A DNA stretch of 64,000 nucleotides from Gymnothorax reevesii (Eukaryota; Chordata; Actinopteri; Anguilliformes; Muraenidae), in contig CM056583.1 of assembly GCA_029721435.1 (NCBI GenBank), forward strand, positions 51,191,620 to 51,255,619. Reading direction: 5' to 3'. The notes below the pieces were generated by a model. It saw only the letters and a program-made list of their open reading frames with translations, ran no database searches and was not told where the DNA came from. Positions 49,873-63,415 of the stretch are shown piece after piece. The number at the start of each line of letters is the position of its first letter. Position 1 is the stretch's first letter. The position numbers were made by a program, and so were the translations under genes.

Positions 49873-52861
49873 ATATGTGAGTACATGCTTTGCATGCGTG
49901 TTTTTAAGTGCTTACGAAGACAAAGAGCAATTTGTGCCAGGCAGTGCATAGATATAGTGCTTAGTAAGAATCACTCCAGCCCGTGGTAAGAGCGCAGGCT
50001 CCCATGAGAAGCAGTTTGATTGCTCAGTCACCACAAACACTAAATTACACCACACGATAGACAGATGGGGTGGATCCAGTTTCACACTGCTATGCTAAGT
50101 GCAGACAGGCTGCAGAACCACACAAGTAGCAACCACTCTCCGAGCTGAAATGGATAATCGGAACTAAACACACGGCCAGACTCAGGTGGCTGCATGTATG
50201 GCATCAACTCAGAGAATTTGGGCCAAGTCAAGTGGTAACGGACTCACAAAATTTGTGTATCATAACTCCAAAACTAAGTAAGATTGAGTAACAATTTAAA
50301 TGGCCTTGTGTAGGTCTTCCCCAGTACTTCAAACAACGAAATATCCAATTTTGTTCATTAGTTTTATTTTGGGTGAAAACGGCAAAACATCGGTCGGTAA
50401 CGGAGTTACAATTTTGTAACTCCGTTACCGCCTGACTAGGTCCATATGGAAAAAATGGCTGTCAAAAAATGGTTATTTCAAGAGCTGAAGAAACCACAAG
50501 GACCACATCTCTTCAAAGCACTCTCTTCCCCACCACGCAGTGAACTCCGTCACGCAAGATGTCAAACGACCCCCAATGCGGTATATTTAACCACTGGACA
50601 ACAGCTGAAAGTGACAATAAAATTAAAATCCCCATCATCTCTCTGGCCCAGTTACAAATGTTATTGCTTTTCTTTATGGAGAGTAAGAGGATCATGAAAA
50701 ACATCTTTAAATGGCATAGCCTCAGTAAGATAAGCCATGTGCTGCTGGTTCAGTGACCTTTGCAAATGCTCCGTAGATCATCTCCATGCATCCACAGCTC
50801 CACGCTACACTGATTTGCATGGCACATGCCACATATACAAGCGTAACAGTTATTCCATGTTCGGGGGGCACAACACCTAAACGCTTGTCTCTGCCAGAAT
50901 AAGTTTTATTTTTTCATTGAGGCTATAACATCATATCATGGGGCTGGTGACACGTCCCCTCCTATCCCCCCTTAGATTACGTCCTTGAATACAAGTCAGC
51001 ATATTTGGACAGACCAGACAAGGTGGTCACACATGGAGATCCAAAGGCAGAGATGCAAAAAGAGGAGATCAATAATTAGAAGTACAGAGATACAAGGGGA
51101 ATAACAGAGGAAATCTCACTCCAGCTGCAAGTAGCATTTTTTACTTTAACCTTGACTGAGTCTTCTACCAAGTGCATTCCACAACATGTACTGAAAATAT
51201 CAAAGTCAGAACAGCAGGCCTTGAGACTACATCCATGTAAAATTGGAGATTAGTATATGCTAGAGATGAACTCACTAGCAGAAAGAACCCAAAGGAGGAG
51301 AGTAAATAAAAAGGAGACAATATACAGAACATGACCAGAATGCACGAGTGAAACTTGAAGCGAGGAAGGTCGAGGAGACAGATCGAGAAAGCTGCGTTTT
51401 TCTATCAGAACAGGAAGTTGCTTCTGCATGTGTGCAGAAAAGTATAAGAGGTGAGAGATTGAGTATAGAAGGTGACAAAAATAACAGATGGAGAAGACGA
51501 ATTAAATTCCATTTACCAGTGCTCTCGTCCATCACTCAGACACCAAACAAGTTCACAAAATGAATGAAACGACAGAAACTACGAGTCCCATCATGCTCCT
51601 AGGGACTACGATTAATGGTCAAACCCAAGCAGTGTCCTTTATCGATGCATCTCCCTTGTGAATAATATAGGCTAGGCTACTTTTATAATATTTACAGCGA
51701 GGAGTGATTTGGAAGTAATAAGATGACATTCCTGATATTAGAAGGCAATGCAACTGTTAGATTGAGAGTTGGATGGCACCTCTTTGCTGCTCAACTGACT
51801 GTCACTTGTCAAAGTCAGCAGAATCCCTGACATGTTCCTCAGCATGTCAGACATAGACAGAGGAGCAGCTCATGCCAGATCAGAACCAGGTGATCTGGAG
51901 TTTAAATTTACATAAAATACAAACTATGCGCCAGTGTTAAACTTGCTGCTTTGAAATGTTACAAGCAATCTTAGTTTGCTGTTGGTCATGGACTCTCGCA
52001 GAATTTCTGACATGAATCACAATTGACAAACTGTCACCTTAAAATTGCTTTGAGTACCAGCAGGCTTGACTGCAATGCTCTTGTTTCTCAGGTTCCATCT
52101 CCCCTCTTGAGTGCCAGAAACTGTACAAGGCCCAAGAAGTGTGCTAGGTCAAAATGGAGGCTCTTGCACGAGTGGGTGTGTCACATGAAAGTTATGAAAC
52201 GAGTTGATTAAATATTGCAAGTGTTGTAAGCTTTAACGGGCAACAAATGCAAAATTTACTCAACGAGTTTCATGACATGCCCAAAAGTATAAGATTTTTT
52301 TTTTCTCACAAAAAGAAAATACTGTATTTAAAATATTTATAAAAAATACCCTTTTTCTGCATATGCTCACACAAGGATATAAACACCTCATCCTGTGTTT
52401 CTTATAGAAAACAAATAATTTCTCTAAGCGCCCATTATATGTTAGCATTCAGCCAACTGCATCACTCTGCCGACTTAACTTCATTACTGAGTCACAGACA
52501 TTCATGTTTGAGCTAGCAACGGTTTGTAAATTCAGTCAACTGAGTAGCTAGCCGATGTTGGCTCCCCAACAATCTAATGCTACATAATGCTTATGAAAAA
52601 GTGCTGCCCGCATGAAAGCTAGCTAGCCAAGTAACGTTGTCTTGGTTATTTGAGTGGTGCTTCGCCATCTTGCTACAGCACTGAGCCTTTAACCAATGTT
52701 GCACTAGATACTCAGTTTGGCTAAATACCGACAGCTTAATGGAACGCAGAGCGATTTTTTCCCCCACGCTCTTAGCAATAAAATTTTTGTATTTAAGTGA
52801 TATTTTTGATATTACCCTGGATACATATTTCATGAGCCAGGCTCTATGAAAAGTACTAAAG
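49873..52861. other. Unassigned intergenic DNA
   Basis: No gene supported. A decayed tRNA-like SINE may lie near 49,980-50,040. The main structure is a perfect palindrome at 50,395-50,430. Confidence 0.35.
50395..50430. repeat. Perfect 17-bp-arm palindrome
   Basis: CGGTAACGGAGTTACAA is followed by TT and then its exact inverse. A related single word GGTAACGGACTCACAAAATT lies at about 50,233. No coding context. Confidence 0.9.
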
Positions 52862-54116
52862 TAACAGTGGGCTCAAAAATTACTGGCATTCCTTACTGGC
52901 AATGCACAAACAATACTTTAAAAAATGTAAAAAAAAAAAAAAAAACATTTATAGATAAACTCTAAATACCATGTGAGAAATTCTGTACGATGATAATGTT
53001 CCAATGGCATCAACCAAACTCATTTACTAATTTAATTAAAAATCTCTCTCTTCGGGGCGCCCCGGTGGTTCATCGGTCTAAGCACGTGTACCATAAAGGC
53101 TGTGTCCTTCCTGCAGCGACCTGGGTTCGATTCCAGCGCGGGGATTCCAGAGGCAGACTGTCATACACTTTCATAAATCTGGTAATGGCCACAAGAGGAT
53201 TCACAAAAAACTGAATATGCCACTATCAGGGCAACTATTAAAAAAATTCCAAAAGATACTTAACTGCTGAAAATCTCAAGGGTAAAGGATCCAACTGTAT
53301 TTTGCCCCACAGGTTAATGAGGAGGATGGTGAGAGAAGCAAAAAAATCCACAAGAATCACTGCGAAGGCATTGCAAACCTTGGTGGCATCTTGCAGTCAC
53401 CAGGTTTCAAAAGGCACCATCAGGCGCCACCTCCACGACCACAGGCTTTTTTGGGAAGGGTTGCCAGAAGCAAGCCTTTACCGACCAGAAGACACAGAAG
53501 CAGGCCCTTGGAGTTTGCCAAATGTCATTTACATTCTGACTGGAACAAGGAGCTTTGGTCAGATGAAATCAAAGTAGCACGATTCAGTTAGATACAACAC
53601 TGGCGCGTTTGGCGTTGAAACAGAGATGCATACAAGGAGAAGCACCTCATACCCGCAATGAAATATGATGGTGGGTCAGTCATGTTTTGAGGCTTTTTTG
53701 ATTCAAGAGATCCAGAAGCACTGGTTAAGATAAAGGGCAGAATGAATTCCAGCAAGTACCAGGATATTTTGGCTGACTATCAATGAACACTCTGCTAAGA
53801 GCAATGATCCAAAATTTCCCCAAATGTGTGCTTTAACCTTGTAACAAAATTACAGGAAAAGACTCCATGCAGTTATTTTTGCCAGAGGTGGTTGCACCAA
53901 GTACTAAATTAAGGGTGCCAATTATTATGAAACCTTTGTTGAAATTTTGTATTAAGTGATAGTTATGATTTGGGTTGTTTCCATCAAAACATTGATAAAG
54001 TAAAGTATTTCACACATGTTGGCATGTTTCATTCCTTCAGAATTATATTGTTTATATTTTTTGTATTGTTTGCATATTGCCAGTCAGGACTGCCAGTAAT
54101 AATGGAGCCAACTGTA
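52862..54116 (+). mobile_element. Tc1-like transposon, decayed
   Basis: The left end ACAGTGGGCTCAAAAATTAC and the right end read inversely, ACAGTTGGCTCCATTATTAC, continue alike through CTGGCA...CTGGCAAT. The transposase region survives as broken frames: an N-terminal piece after 53,302 with RRMVREAKKSTRITAKALQT, then GTRSFGQMKSKVARFS, IPAMKYDGGSVMF and SSKYQDILAD. A SINE-like insert is at 53,052-53,165. Confidence 0.8.
53052..53165 (+). repeat. tRNA-derived SINE head
   Basis: GGGGCGCCCCGGTGGTTCAT, CGGTCTAAGCACGTGTACC and the B-box GGGTTCGATTCC form a tRNA-like order with plausible A- and B-boxes. It differs from the SINE at 5,903. It is not a functional tRNA gene, as the arms do not pair cleanly. 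Confidence 0.65.
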
Positions 54117-57100
54117 TGTGGTAAAAAGGGCAATTCCATCTCAAGGCATGTATCTCTATTTTACACTGTGCTACATTTTGCAAATGCACCTAGACAGAGT
54201 GACTTATTTAAAACATACATAACCATGCCAAAAGCAGGGACAGGGTGTGTGAAGTCACGTGCCACATTGATTTTTGCTTCCAGGGGAAATTCCTATTACG
54301 TACTTGTATAAAATAAGTTTGATATTGTATATATTCATTAATCTTACATCATCCTACCTCCTCACTATTCACTATTTTAATGAAAAATACACAATTGGTA
54401 GACGTTTACACCATTCAAGTTCAAAATGTAAAATGGGAGTCACTTAATTTAAAAAAAAAAGACAACGGCCTTTAAAATGTTAAAATCAGCAACTTTTGTC
54501 TTTGGTATATTTTTTATAGTGTACAGAAAAACACTGCAAAGCATTAATAGGATATATCGTTAAGAAATGTCATTAATATCTAAATCACTTTGTTCCGCAA
54601 AGACAGATTTCCCTCAATGTCATGCAGTAAAGCAAAGATTGGAAGCCATTTTGTACTTTAGAAATATGACTCAAGTCATGTGACCTGTGATGACATCACT
54701 CAGAGGACCCCTGAGGACACCAGTGCTGGAGGCACGTTCAAAAATGTGCTCCTATATTTAAGTTACTGTCACCATTTTTATTTTTTTGCTGGTTTGAAAC
54801 TCAAAAATGTCACTGACCCGGACAGCACTTGTGCCATAGCCAATACGACCCATTACATAAAACTAAAAACAAATGCTGAGAGCCATAGAAGGTTTATGAG
54901 AAAACAGGAGTCTAGTACTTTTAGTAAAAAGCGGATTTCAGGGCGCCCTCATGAATGCAGCAAAAGGAAGGCTATGCATCCTGACAATCGCCAATATTCA
55001 GAGTTCAAAGGTGGCTGACCCAAGACAAGTGTTTGAATCTGAGTTTTCAGTCAATGACAGGAGATAAGATAGCATCTTCATAGGACAAAGACTGCCATTA
55101 TAAATTCCACAACAGAACTGCAGCAGGTTAGAATTCATCTGGACATGAACTGCTATGTGACAAACAGTAATAATTAAAAATAGAACGACTATTGGCTCAT
55201 TGCAATAAATCACAAATTGCTCTAGACACCTTCTATGCAACGGACCACCGGAGAGAAATCCTAGCAGACTCTACCCTTGTCAGTCATCCTGAATAATCAT
55301 GAATTTGATGAAAATGCGTTGAGTGAAATGGAGAACCTTATCTTGCATTTGCCATCCAGGTGAATACCTGCAGTCATGGAGGGAACATGGATGATGTGAT
55401 GCTGCAAGTATGAACAACGAATTAAACTTTTTCCCCCACATATTTTCTTATAATTTCAGCAATTGTCCAAAACCATAAACCAGACGAAACAAATGCGAGA
55501 TGCTCTCAGTCTGGACTGTTGCACCTTTTACATGGTAATATTTGTTATTTGTCTATAGACTGCACACTCACACAAATCATGACCTAAATTTTAGTTAATT
55601 TCACCCTTTGGGGAAGACTACCGCAGATATCTGCATTTCCTTGCCTTTAAGCAGGAAGTACAAGCCACAATGGACCACAAAGACGTACTCAACATGCTCA
55701 CAATACAGACATGCTCGCAAACACACAAACACACAACGGGTGTTATAACTCTAAGCAATCTTCATTTCCTCAATTCATTCTTCATAGAAGAGACAAGTCT
55801 TCTGCTTTGGATTTTGACCTTGTCTGGCAAAGTGAAACGTGGGAGATTAGGCCTTATTTGGGCAAGTGCGGCTAATTTAAGTCCGAGTCGCTCCGTCTTG
55901 ACAAATCAATAAACAAGGCCTACTTCCTGACTATCATCATTAAAACCCAATTCACACAATCAGACAAGAGCCGAGGTTGCTCGTCTGTGCGTGGTTTTGA
56001 CAAAATAAATCAAATCCTGTGTGTGAAGGCGTTAGAACAACTAAATATCTTCCAAGCCAGTAGTCGTTAATCCCTCATCAATGGACAGCTTTACAACGCG
56101 CAGCCATACCATACGTTAAATTTGGGTGCCCACAGGATTTATGAGCAAATTCGAAGATACAAGGCAGATAACGATGCAGTAGGTAATGCCAGCGGAACAC
56201 AAGGCAGATATCAAAAAGGAAACTAAACTCAAACAATATCTGAAGCAATCGAAGTTGTCACCGATACATCGGCACTAGATAAACTGTACAGCCGTTCCCT
56301 ACACGCATGTCTTTTTTCAGCCGTTAACGCTGCGGAAGAAAATATTTCACCACGTTCTTCCAAAAATGTCGCGCCAGCCTAGACGTAACAGTGCCAGTTA
56401 GCACAGATGTGTACCATGACAAAATGTATGTATATATATATATATATATGTTCATCCGAGCGAAAACAACGGCTAGTAAATAGTTATATTCAAACGAAAG
56501 AAGCTGTATTGTAAATGATATATCCCATCTGACAGGTTGACGAATGGGAAAAGACGTGAAGGGTAATTTCCACACTGCACTTTACCTGTTAGTCTAGGTG
56601 GGCTGGCATCCATGCAAGCAGCGCCGCTGATTCATCAGTCCTCAAAGGAAAGCGATAATAACGATGAAAAACACCTTCTCCTTGAGAGGTTAGCTTCCCC
56701 CTCTCTGGCAGCGCAATGGAGACTTTGAATTAAGCTTCACGTGAGCGAACACCAATTGCGAGTTTTTCAGCTGAATCGACGCCATCGACCAAAAAGCAGA
56801 ACTCTGGGTATTGCGGACTAACGTTGTAAACAAATGCTAATTGTGCAAAAAACCGCAGGGACATCAGACACTCTCACAGACCTGAATAACAGAAATGAAC
56901 GTCCTATGCCAGCGATGCAATGCAAAGCGTGGTCTTACTATCAACCCAGCTTGCATTTGTGCCAGGCTTATCAGCTAACAGCACCGTCAGTACTACACAC
57001 ACATCTATGCCCGCACCACACGGTTTTAACTACCTCTCGCCTTGTTTGCAAATGATAGAGGAGGAGTTATGGTTCACACGAAAGGTGACGCAAAATGGCC

Positions 57101-57544
57101 CAACCATTTTTAACTTGTAAAAATTCCCCGACTTAACGTTCATTCTCCATCGTGTGTTTCATGGATCAATAATTCTCTTCTTGGTCCTGCAGTACCCCTG
57201 CTAGTGCGCTGATTTTCATTCTAATCAGAATGGCAATTAAAGAACTAAAACAAGTTGTTAATGTTTTTTGTTTATATCAAGGTGTTTACCGTGTGGGATT
57301 ATTTAAATTCTTCATCGCTTATTGTCACAAGAACAACATGTCTGTTGAGCTGTAGTGCTTATTATGCTACGATACAAACAAATACCACTACAAAAGGAGG
57401 CAAATTATCGCCAACCGATCCAGTAAAAAAGAAAAAAAATAGTGAAACACTGATTCAAAGGCAAAGTAAATGTGTGGATGTTGAAGGAAGATGTCATATT
57501 TGACAATGTTTTCCCCTTAATCTTTAGTGGAGCCCCTTTCAATG
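54117..57544. other. Unassigned intergenic DNA
   Basis: No gene supported. It contains a TA dinucleotide run near 56,430-56,450. The region 56,050-56,850 is richer in CpG words and could include a promoter or 5' UTR, but no exon can be defined. Confidence 0.3.
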
Positions 57545-57760
57545 TAATGGGGTATTTACAGTCTTCATTTCGCCTGACATGTATGTCTTTGGACTATGAG
57601 AGGAAACATAATACTTGGCAGAAACCACATGAACACAGGGAGAAAGCACTTACAAACTTACCACAGAAGGGCCTAGATTCAAATCCAGACTCAATTTGAA
57701 CCAACAACCTTCTTGCAGCAAGGTTACAGTACTACCCACCACGCCACTGTGCCCCTCCAT
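57545..57760 (-). repeat. tRNA-derived fish SINE, minus strand
   Basis: This is the inverse of the family at 5,903. The plus strand carries CACGCCACTGTGCCCC at the right (tRNA head), CTTGCAGCAAGGTTACAGTA, a B-box-like GATTCAAATCC, and the downstream GACATGTATGTCTTTGGACT. Confidence 0.75.
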
Positions 57761-57769
57761 AAATTTCAC

Positions 57770-58760
57770 TGATATGTAAAATCCCACCAAACATCAAAAG
57801 CAAGTAATCAGGAAAAATGTTTCCAGCACATCCAGAAGACTTTTGATTGGTTAAGGCCAGATCACTGTGGTGGCTAATCAATCTGTGAAAACGATTTGGC
57901 GTGTTCACTGAACCACTTTTTCACAATTTGAGCCTGATGATTGTCATCCAGGAATATTCTGCCAGGCATGTAAAAGTTCATTGATGGGATAATCTGGTCA
58001 TTCAGTACATTCTGCTGGGAGTCTGCTGACTTCATTTTATTGACGCGTAACATTACTGATTCTAAAACTGACAAACTTGAAGCAAACCCTGATCATTACA
58101 TTTCCCCCAGAAGCTTGTACAGTGAGCACTATCATGACGGTGCATCACTTCATGGGCTTCTTTTCTCACCCTGATGCGCCAATCACACTGGAATAAGGTA
58201 AATCTGGACTCATTAGACCACATGACCCTTCTTTATTCCTCCACTGTGTTAGCTTTACTCTCCCTTGCAAATCAAAGGTTTTTCTTAATTAGCCTCACTA
58301 ACAAAAGGCACGGTTGTGATAGTGCAGCGGTTTAGTCCCAATCCCGCCAGTTCTTATTGCGTTGTGCGTGTGGTGTGGAAATGCTCTTGCTGTTATAATT
58401 AAACTGTCAGTTTTGAACAATGAGCTTACACCTAGGGTTTTCGTGGTCCCTGATCACAATCATTCATGATTTGTTTCCCATTTGTTCTGCAAGGTTGAAA
58501 GTTCACCGCAATCCTTCCTGGCTTTAATGATGCATTAGACAGTTCTGAATCCGCTTCCTGTGATTTTAACAAAATACTTTGTTGCTTTCTTTGCTCAATG
58601 CAGGCAAATAATTTACCCCTCTTTAAACACAGCAACATATATTCCATGACCATGATTGCTAAAGAAATGAGAGGCTACTCACTGCATCAGTTAGAATATA
58701 AAAGAATTATTCCCAGCTAAAACATATCACTGCAATAATGATCCAATCAGACTCTTAAGT
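57770..58760 (-). mobile_element. Fish Tc1-type repeat, minus strand
   Basis: The words TGGACTCATTAGACCACATG, CTCCCTTGCAAATCAAAGGT, TTAGCCTCACTAACAAAAGG and GCAATAATGATCCAATCAGA follow the order of a common teleost Tc1-derived repeat. No open frame remains. Confidence 0.55.
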
Positions 58761-60754
58761 ACAGTGTTGCGAAAAAGTAGTTTCCGCTTCCTGATTTCTT
58801 CATTTTTTTTGCATATGTCTGAAGTGTTTCAGATCATCAGCTAAATCTATTATTGAAAAGAAAACTTGAGTAATAAAACAAAATGCAATTTTTAATATAA
58901 TTACATTTATTGAAGGCAAAAAGCTATGCAACGCTACCTAGCCCACACAAAAATGTAATTCCCCTTTAGTCACGAAGTCCTAGTCCACAGGTACATGTGT
59001 TTTTTAAAAATGAATTTCATCTTCCTTCATTTTCAAAAAAAAAAAATCTCAGTCCACATGAAGACACAAAAGCACAATTAAAGTGCTTTCAAGAGCATGC
59101 CAAACCTACTGGTCACAATGACATAATTTAATGAAAGACCGTGTAAGCCAATCACAAGCTTTAAAAACTCACTGTAAGGTGTACGCACTCAGATGTCACA
59201 AGCCAATAACTTGGTTTTCCCTGTCCACATGTGATCAGTGAAAATAAAACTTCTTGAAATCTTCACCCAGGAAAGAGTTTTCCAAAACACCAGTTTTCAA
59301 TGGCCAGAAACATAGTTGAATATGGATGAAAGGCATAAAAAATGCTGTGTTTCAAAAATACATGTGTACCGTGACAAAAAGTATATATTCATATGTACAT
59401 GTGGACAAAGCCTAGATCAACCAATTAAACAAATTAAATTGATAATTGGGATTAATTTTTCTAGACACTCCGAGGCATGATTACTGCCAGGCCTGTTGAT
59501 TTGAAACATCACTTAAATAGAACCCTTTCGGCAATGTGCAGTAGACAAAATGCAGCATCTGATGCTGCAATCTATAGAAATTTTAAAAACAGATGACAAA
59601 CAAAGTTGTTGACGTCTATAACTTTGGTAAGGGTAGGAAAGCCATTTCTAAGGCCTGGGACTGCAGTGAACCACAATGAGAGCCATTATCTAAAAATGGA
59701 GAAAACTTGGAACAGTGGTATGCCCGCCAAGAAGTGACTGGCCAGCCAAATTTCCTCCAAGAGCTCACCAACAACTCATCCAGGAGGTTAAAAGAACCAA
59801 GACAAACATCGAAGGAACTGAAGGCCTAGCTTGCCTTTATGGTCAGTGTTCACACTTTCACAAAAAGTAAGAAACTAGGCAAAAATGGCACCTTAGGTAA
59901 AGCTACAAGGTAAATACCACCACTGACCAAAAAGAACACAAAGGCTCGTTTTACATGAACCAAAAAATATCTTGAGAAACTAAAACAATTTTGGAATAAT
60001 TTTCTGTGTACAGTTGAGTCATAAATGGAATTTTCTGGAAGATACAGGTCCTGTTAAATCTGTTGTAAAGCGAACACAGCATTTCACAGGAACATTAAAC
60101 GACAGTCTGAATGCTGGTGGTTGTGATGGTCTGAGGCTGTTGACAACTTGCCATAATTGATGGAACCCTGATTTCTCTTCTCCCAGGAAAAGATTGAGGG
60201 AAAATATAATGCATGGGTTATGTAGCAGGACAATGATCCAGAGCATACAACCAAGTTCACCAATTAATGGCTCAAAAGAAACAAAATGTAAGTTTTGCTA
60301 CGGCCTTGTCAATATTCTGACTTGAATCCAAATGTGATGTAGTGGCCTGACCCGAAAAGGGCAGTAAATGCTCATAAACCCCAACCCCCCCCCCCCCCCC
60401 CCCGAATTAAAACAATTCTGTTCACAAGAGTGGGCCAAAATTCGTCCGCAGCGATGTATAAGACTCATTGCCAGTTATCGCAAGTGCTTTATAACAGTTG
60501 TTGCTGCCAAGGGTGGCACAACCAGTAATTAAGTGTCTGGAGGGGGTAACCATTTGTTAACATGGATGATATAAGTTTAGAATAGCTCTATCTTTACTAG
60601 ATAGAATGATTATTTTAAAAGCTGCATTTTGAGTTCACTTACATTGTCTTGGACTTATATTCAAATTAGTTAGATGATCTGAAACCTTTAAATATGACAA
60701 ATAGCAAAAATAGAAGAAATCGGGAAGGGGTAAATACTTTTTGAATAGCAGTGT
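58761..60754 (+). mobile_element. Tc1-like transposon, decayed
   Basis: The left end is ACAGTGTTGCGAAAAAGTAG, then TTCCTGATTTCTTC; the right end is its inverse with CGATTTCTTC. It is the same family as 21,507-23,499. The transposase region (about 59,590-60,480) is fragmentary, with a recognisable LKEPRQTSKELKA piece. It contains C19 at 60,385-60,403. Confidence 0.75.
60385..60403. repeat. Poly-C run (19 C)
   Basis: An uninterrupted C19 inside the Tc1 remnant. The length may be unreliable in assembly. Confidence 0.9.
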
Positions 60755-60939
60755 GTTATGTTCAGAATTTTATATTTAGTTTGACCTGTAAGTGGCACTA
60801 CTGCAGGGGAAAACTGTAAAAATAGATGGACAATTCTTTGGCCATTACCTAACCCACATATTTCTGTTTAGGGATGTGTGTGGGTCTTGGTGGGGGGGGT
60901 TGGGGGTAGCGTTCGAACCTATCCCAGTATACAATGTAT

Positions 60940-61190
60940 GAGGTGTAAAAATGCACAAGAACAATTCAACAATCCACACATCATTCACTCACACTGACGG
61001 GTAGGACCTCCAATCAGCCTGACATGCATGTCTTCAGACGGAAAAGCGCAACACCTAGAGAAAACCCACAGAAACATGGGAACAACATGCAAACTCCACA
61101 AAAACATGCCCAGGCCAGATTGGATCCCACAAACTCCCACCTGCGTGAGAACGTTTCCCCCTGCACCACCACACCACCCTTTCAAGAACC
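60940..61190 (-). repeat. tRNA-derived fish SINE, minus strand, diverged
   Basis: The plus strand carries GACATGCATGTCTTCAGACG, GAAAACCCACAGAAACATGG, GAACAACATGCAAACTCCAC and a B-box inverse near GATTGGATCCC. This is the inverse order of the family at 5,903. Confidence 0.7.
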
Positions 61191-63189
61191 AAATCAACCT
61201 CATATTGCTCCAGGGGGACTGGGCCCTGCTTAGTATAATCAAATGAGTCACTTTTGATGAAGGCGACAGCCAAATTCATAAATTGAAATGCAATTGACGG
61301 ATGATTGTTGCCGCTTTACATAAGTGCAAAAATAAAAAGAATCCACAGATGTTTTTAGAAAGATTTTTTTATTTTGTTTTACCATTTATTTAGGGAAACT
61401 TGTAACTTCTCTTCTTTAAATGAAAATGTTCATTACTTAGCATAAAACATTACACATACATCAAAATAAATACTCGATCTGTTTTTTTTTTTTTTTAAAT
61501 TCTCAGTAGCATTTGAAGGGGGACTAGGGGAGTCAGATACTACAATATAACATGTACTAAAACGGTCCAAGTACAAAGCAGTAAAAATAAGAACAGGCAG
61601 GAAGGGTGGGCGGGGTGGGTGGAGTCTGGGGGCGGGGGTGTGGGAAGAGGCCACAGACAAACAGCTTTTCACTCGCTTTGTCTGTGTGCCTTCTGTTGTT
61701 AGATGCAAAGGTACGTCCAAGTTCACCTTACAATGCAAATACCAGACTCACTAATTTCTCATGTGGGACATACCTGTGACGTGATGGTAATTTTTTTCTG
61801 CACTCTTGACACACTCATGATATAGCATTGCTGTAGAAACATTTCTTTGAGCTCATTTCAAAGGCTTACTTTTCCCCCTCTGCCTCTTCTTGCACCTTGT
61901 CCTCGCTTCGAGCTCCACCCATTGGGGGAGGCAAGGAAAGGAAAAGAGAAAAAAGACACGAAGACTGGAGAGTCAAGAAAATGTGAAATAAGCAATGACC
62001 TGGCTCCTTCAAACAACATTTTGCAGCCGTGGTGAATGGGGAGAGGTGGATCCACAGGTCGATCATTTATGTGTCATGCACTCTGAAAAATTACTTCCAC
62101 AAAGGACGTGCTTGAGTTTCTTTGCTGAAGATATCTTTAGGAAACCTCTACCTCCTTAAAGAATCACTAAACGATTCGGATTGTCCATGAAGATGGGAGA
62201 CCACAATCAATTTCAGGGTCAGACGAGGAACTTGGGAGACGAGGAGCGAAAAAATACGCAACTCGAATGAGCTGCCTATCTCAGTGCATCGTCTGTCTCA
62301 GGCAATCAAACGGGGATTATCAACAGATCAAAAAAAATGCTTTCAGAGCACTCCGCTGGCCCGCTTAGCTTATTGCTACTGGCATTCCCACGGCAAGCCC
62401 TACTGGAGCCCTCTACCATCCAACTCTGCCTCACGTTTGCTTGTTTCCTGTGGAAACCTGTACTCCCTGCATCGGAGTGAACTAAATCTCCTACACCTTC
62501 CTCCACCTGCCCCCTCCAGTCAGACCCTTTTCAGTAAAGCTGTGCAAAAGGCCTCTCCTCTTTCCTCCACACGCCGTCGCATCTCTTTCTCTTTTCGGAT
62601 CCCGGCTCCATGAGCTCCGCGGTAGCTGCAGCTTTCATGTGCATCGCAGGCAGGTTCATGAGTGAGGTTAGAGTGAGGTGTAAGGGCATGGGCTAGGGTT
62701 TTGGGGGGCATGGGGGGCATTTTGGGGACAGGTATTTCACAGGATATTTACATTTATTCCTCTTTTGGGAGCATGTGGGGATAGGGTCAGGGTTCGTTCC
62801 CCGAGGGTGAAGGTGTTCCTCATATTGATACCTCGTATTCCCTTGTGTCCTGCAAGAGTGTTTCAGAAAAACAGAAAAGGAGACAGAATGAAAGAGAAGG
62901 TGAATGATGGAGAGGAAGAAAAATATTTTAATAGATCAGTTCAATCACAGTATTTCACTGTCTCAATTTGATCAGACATTATTTATATCCTTTTATGCAG
63001 GTATATGCTTGCAATATAGCCCAATCAGCACAACTTGTTATAGAAAATACCATATAAAGCCATTTCTGATATAATGTCATAGTTGTTCTTTTGGGTGTGA
63101 TCAATAGCCTACATAAAGCCAACAAAATAAATAAATAAATAAAAAGCAACTGCATCAAGAAAATGGAACGGCTTGTGACACAGGAGAGA
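61191..63189. other. Unassigned DNA with a possible minus-strand 3' exon
   Basis: No gene can be named. Minus-strand AATAAA hexamers lie at 61,368-61,373 and 61,385-61,390. A frame ending SEDKVQEEAEGEK stops at 61,866, with no clear acceptor upstream. The region also holds GC-rich G runs (about 61,600-61,650) and CpG-rich DNA at about 62,200-62,650. Confidence 0.25.
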
Positions 63190-63415
63190 GAAAAGGGGCC
63201 CTTGACATGTTACGGGCAGGTCTCAGCTGCTGAGAGGTGGTGCGTCATTTGCACTGTCACCGTTCAACAATCAGTCGACTGTCTATCCGAGAATGGAACA
63301 CAGGCACTGTCACTGACCAACCCCGCTTAGGGCAGCCACGAGTGACGATGGTAGCTCAAGAGCGCCACATCTGGTTACAGCCTGTACGTGTCAGATTCGA
63401 GACATCTGGTTGAAA
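63190..63415 (+). mobile_element. Tc1-like transposase fragment
   Basis: The plus strand near 63,268-63,400 encodes TISRLSIREWNTGTVTDQPR, then LGQPRVTMVAQERHIW. This matches the second helix-turn-helix, the GRPR-like linker and the following RVTxxxxDRxI word of a fish Tc1-like family. Ends are absent. Confidence 0.7.

Noticed and set aside
53052..53165. tRNA gene
   Set aside because: A- and B-box words are present, but arms do not pair and it is embedded in a repeat; called a SINE head.
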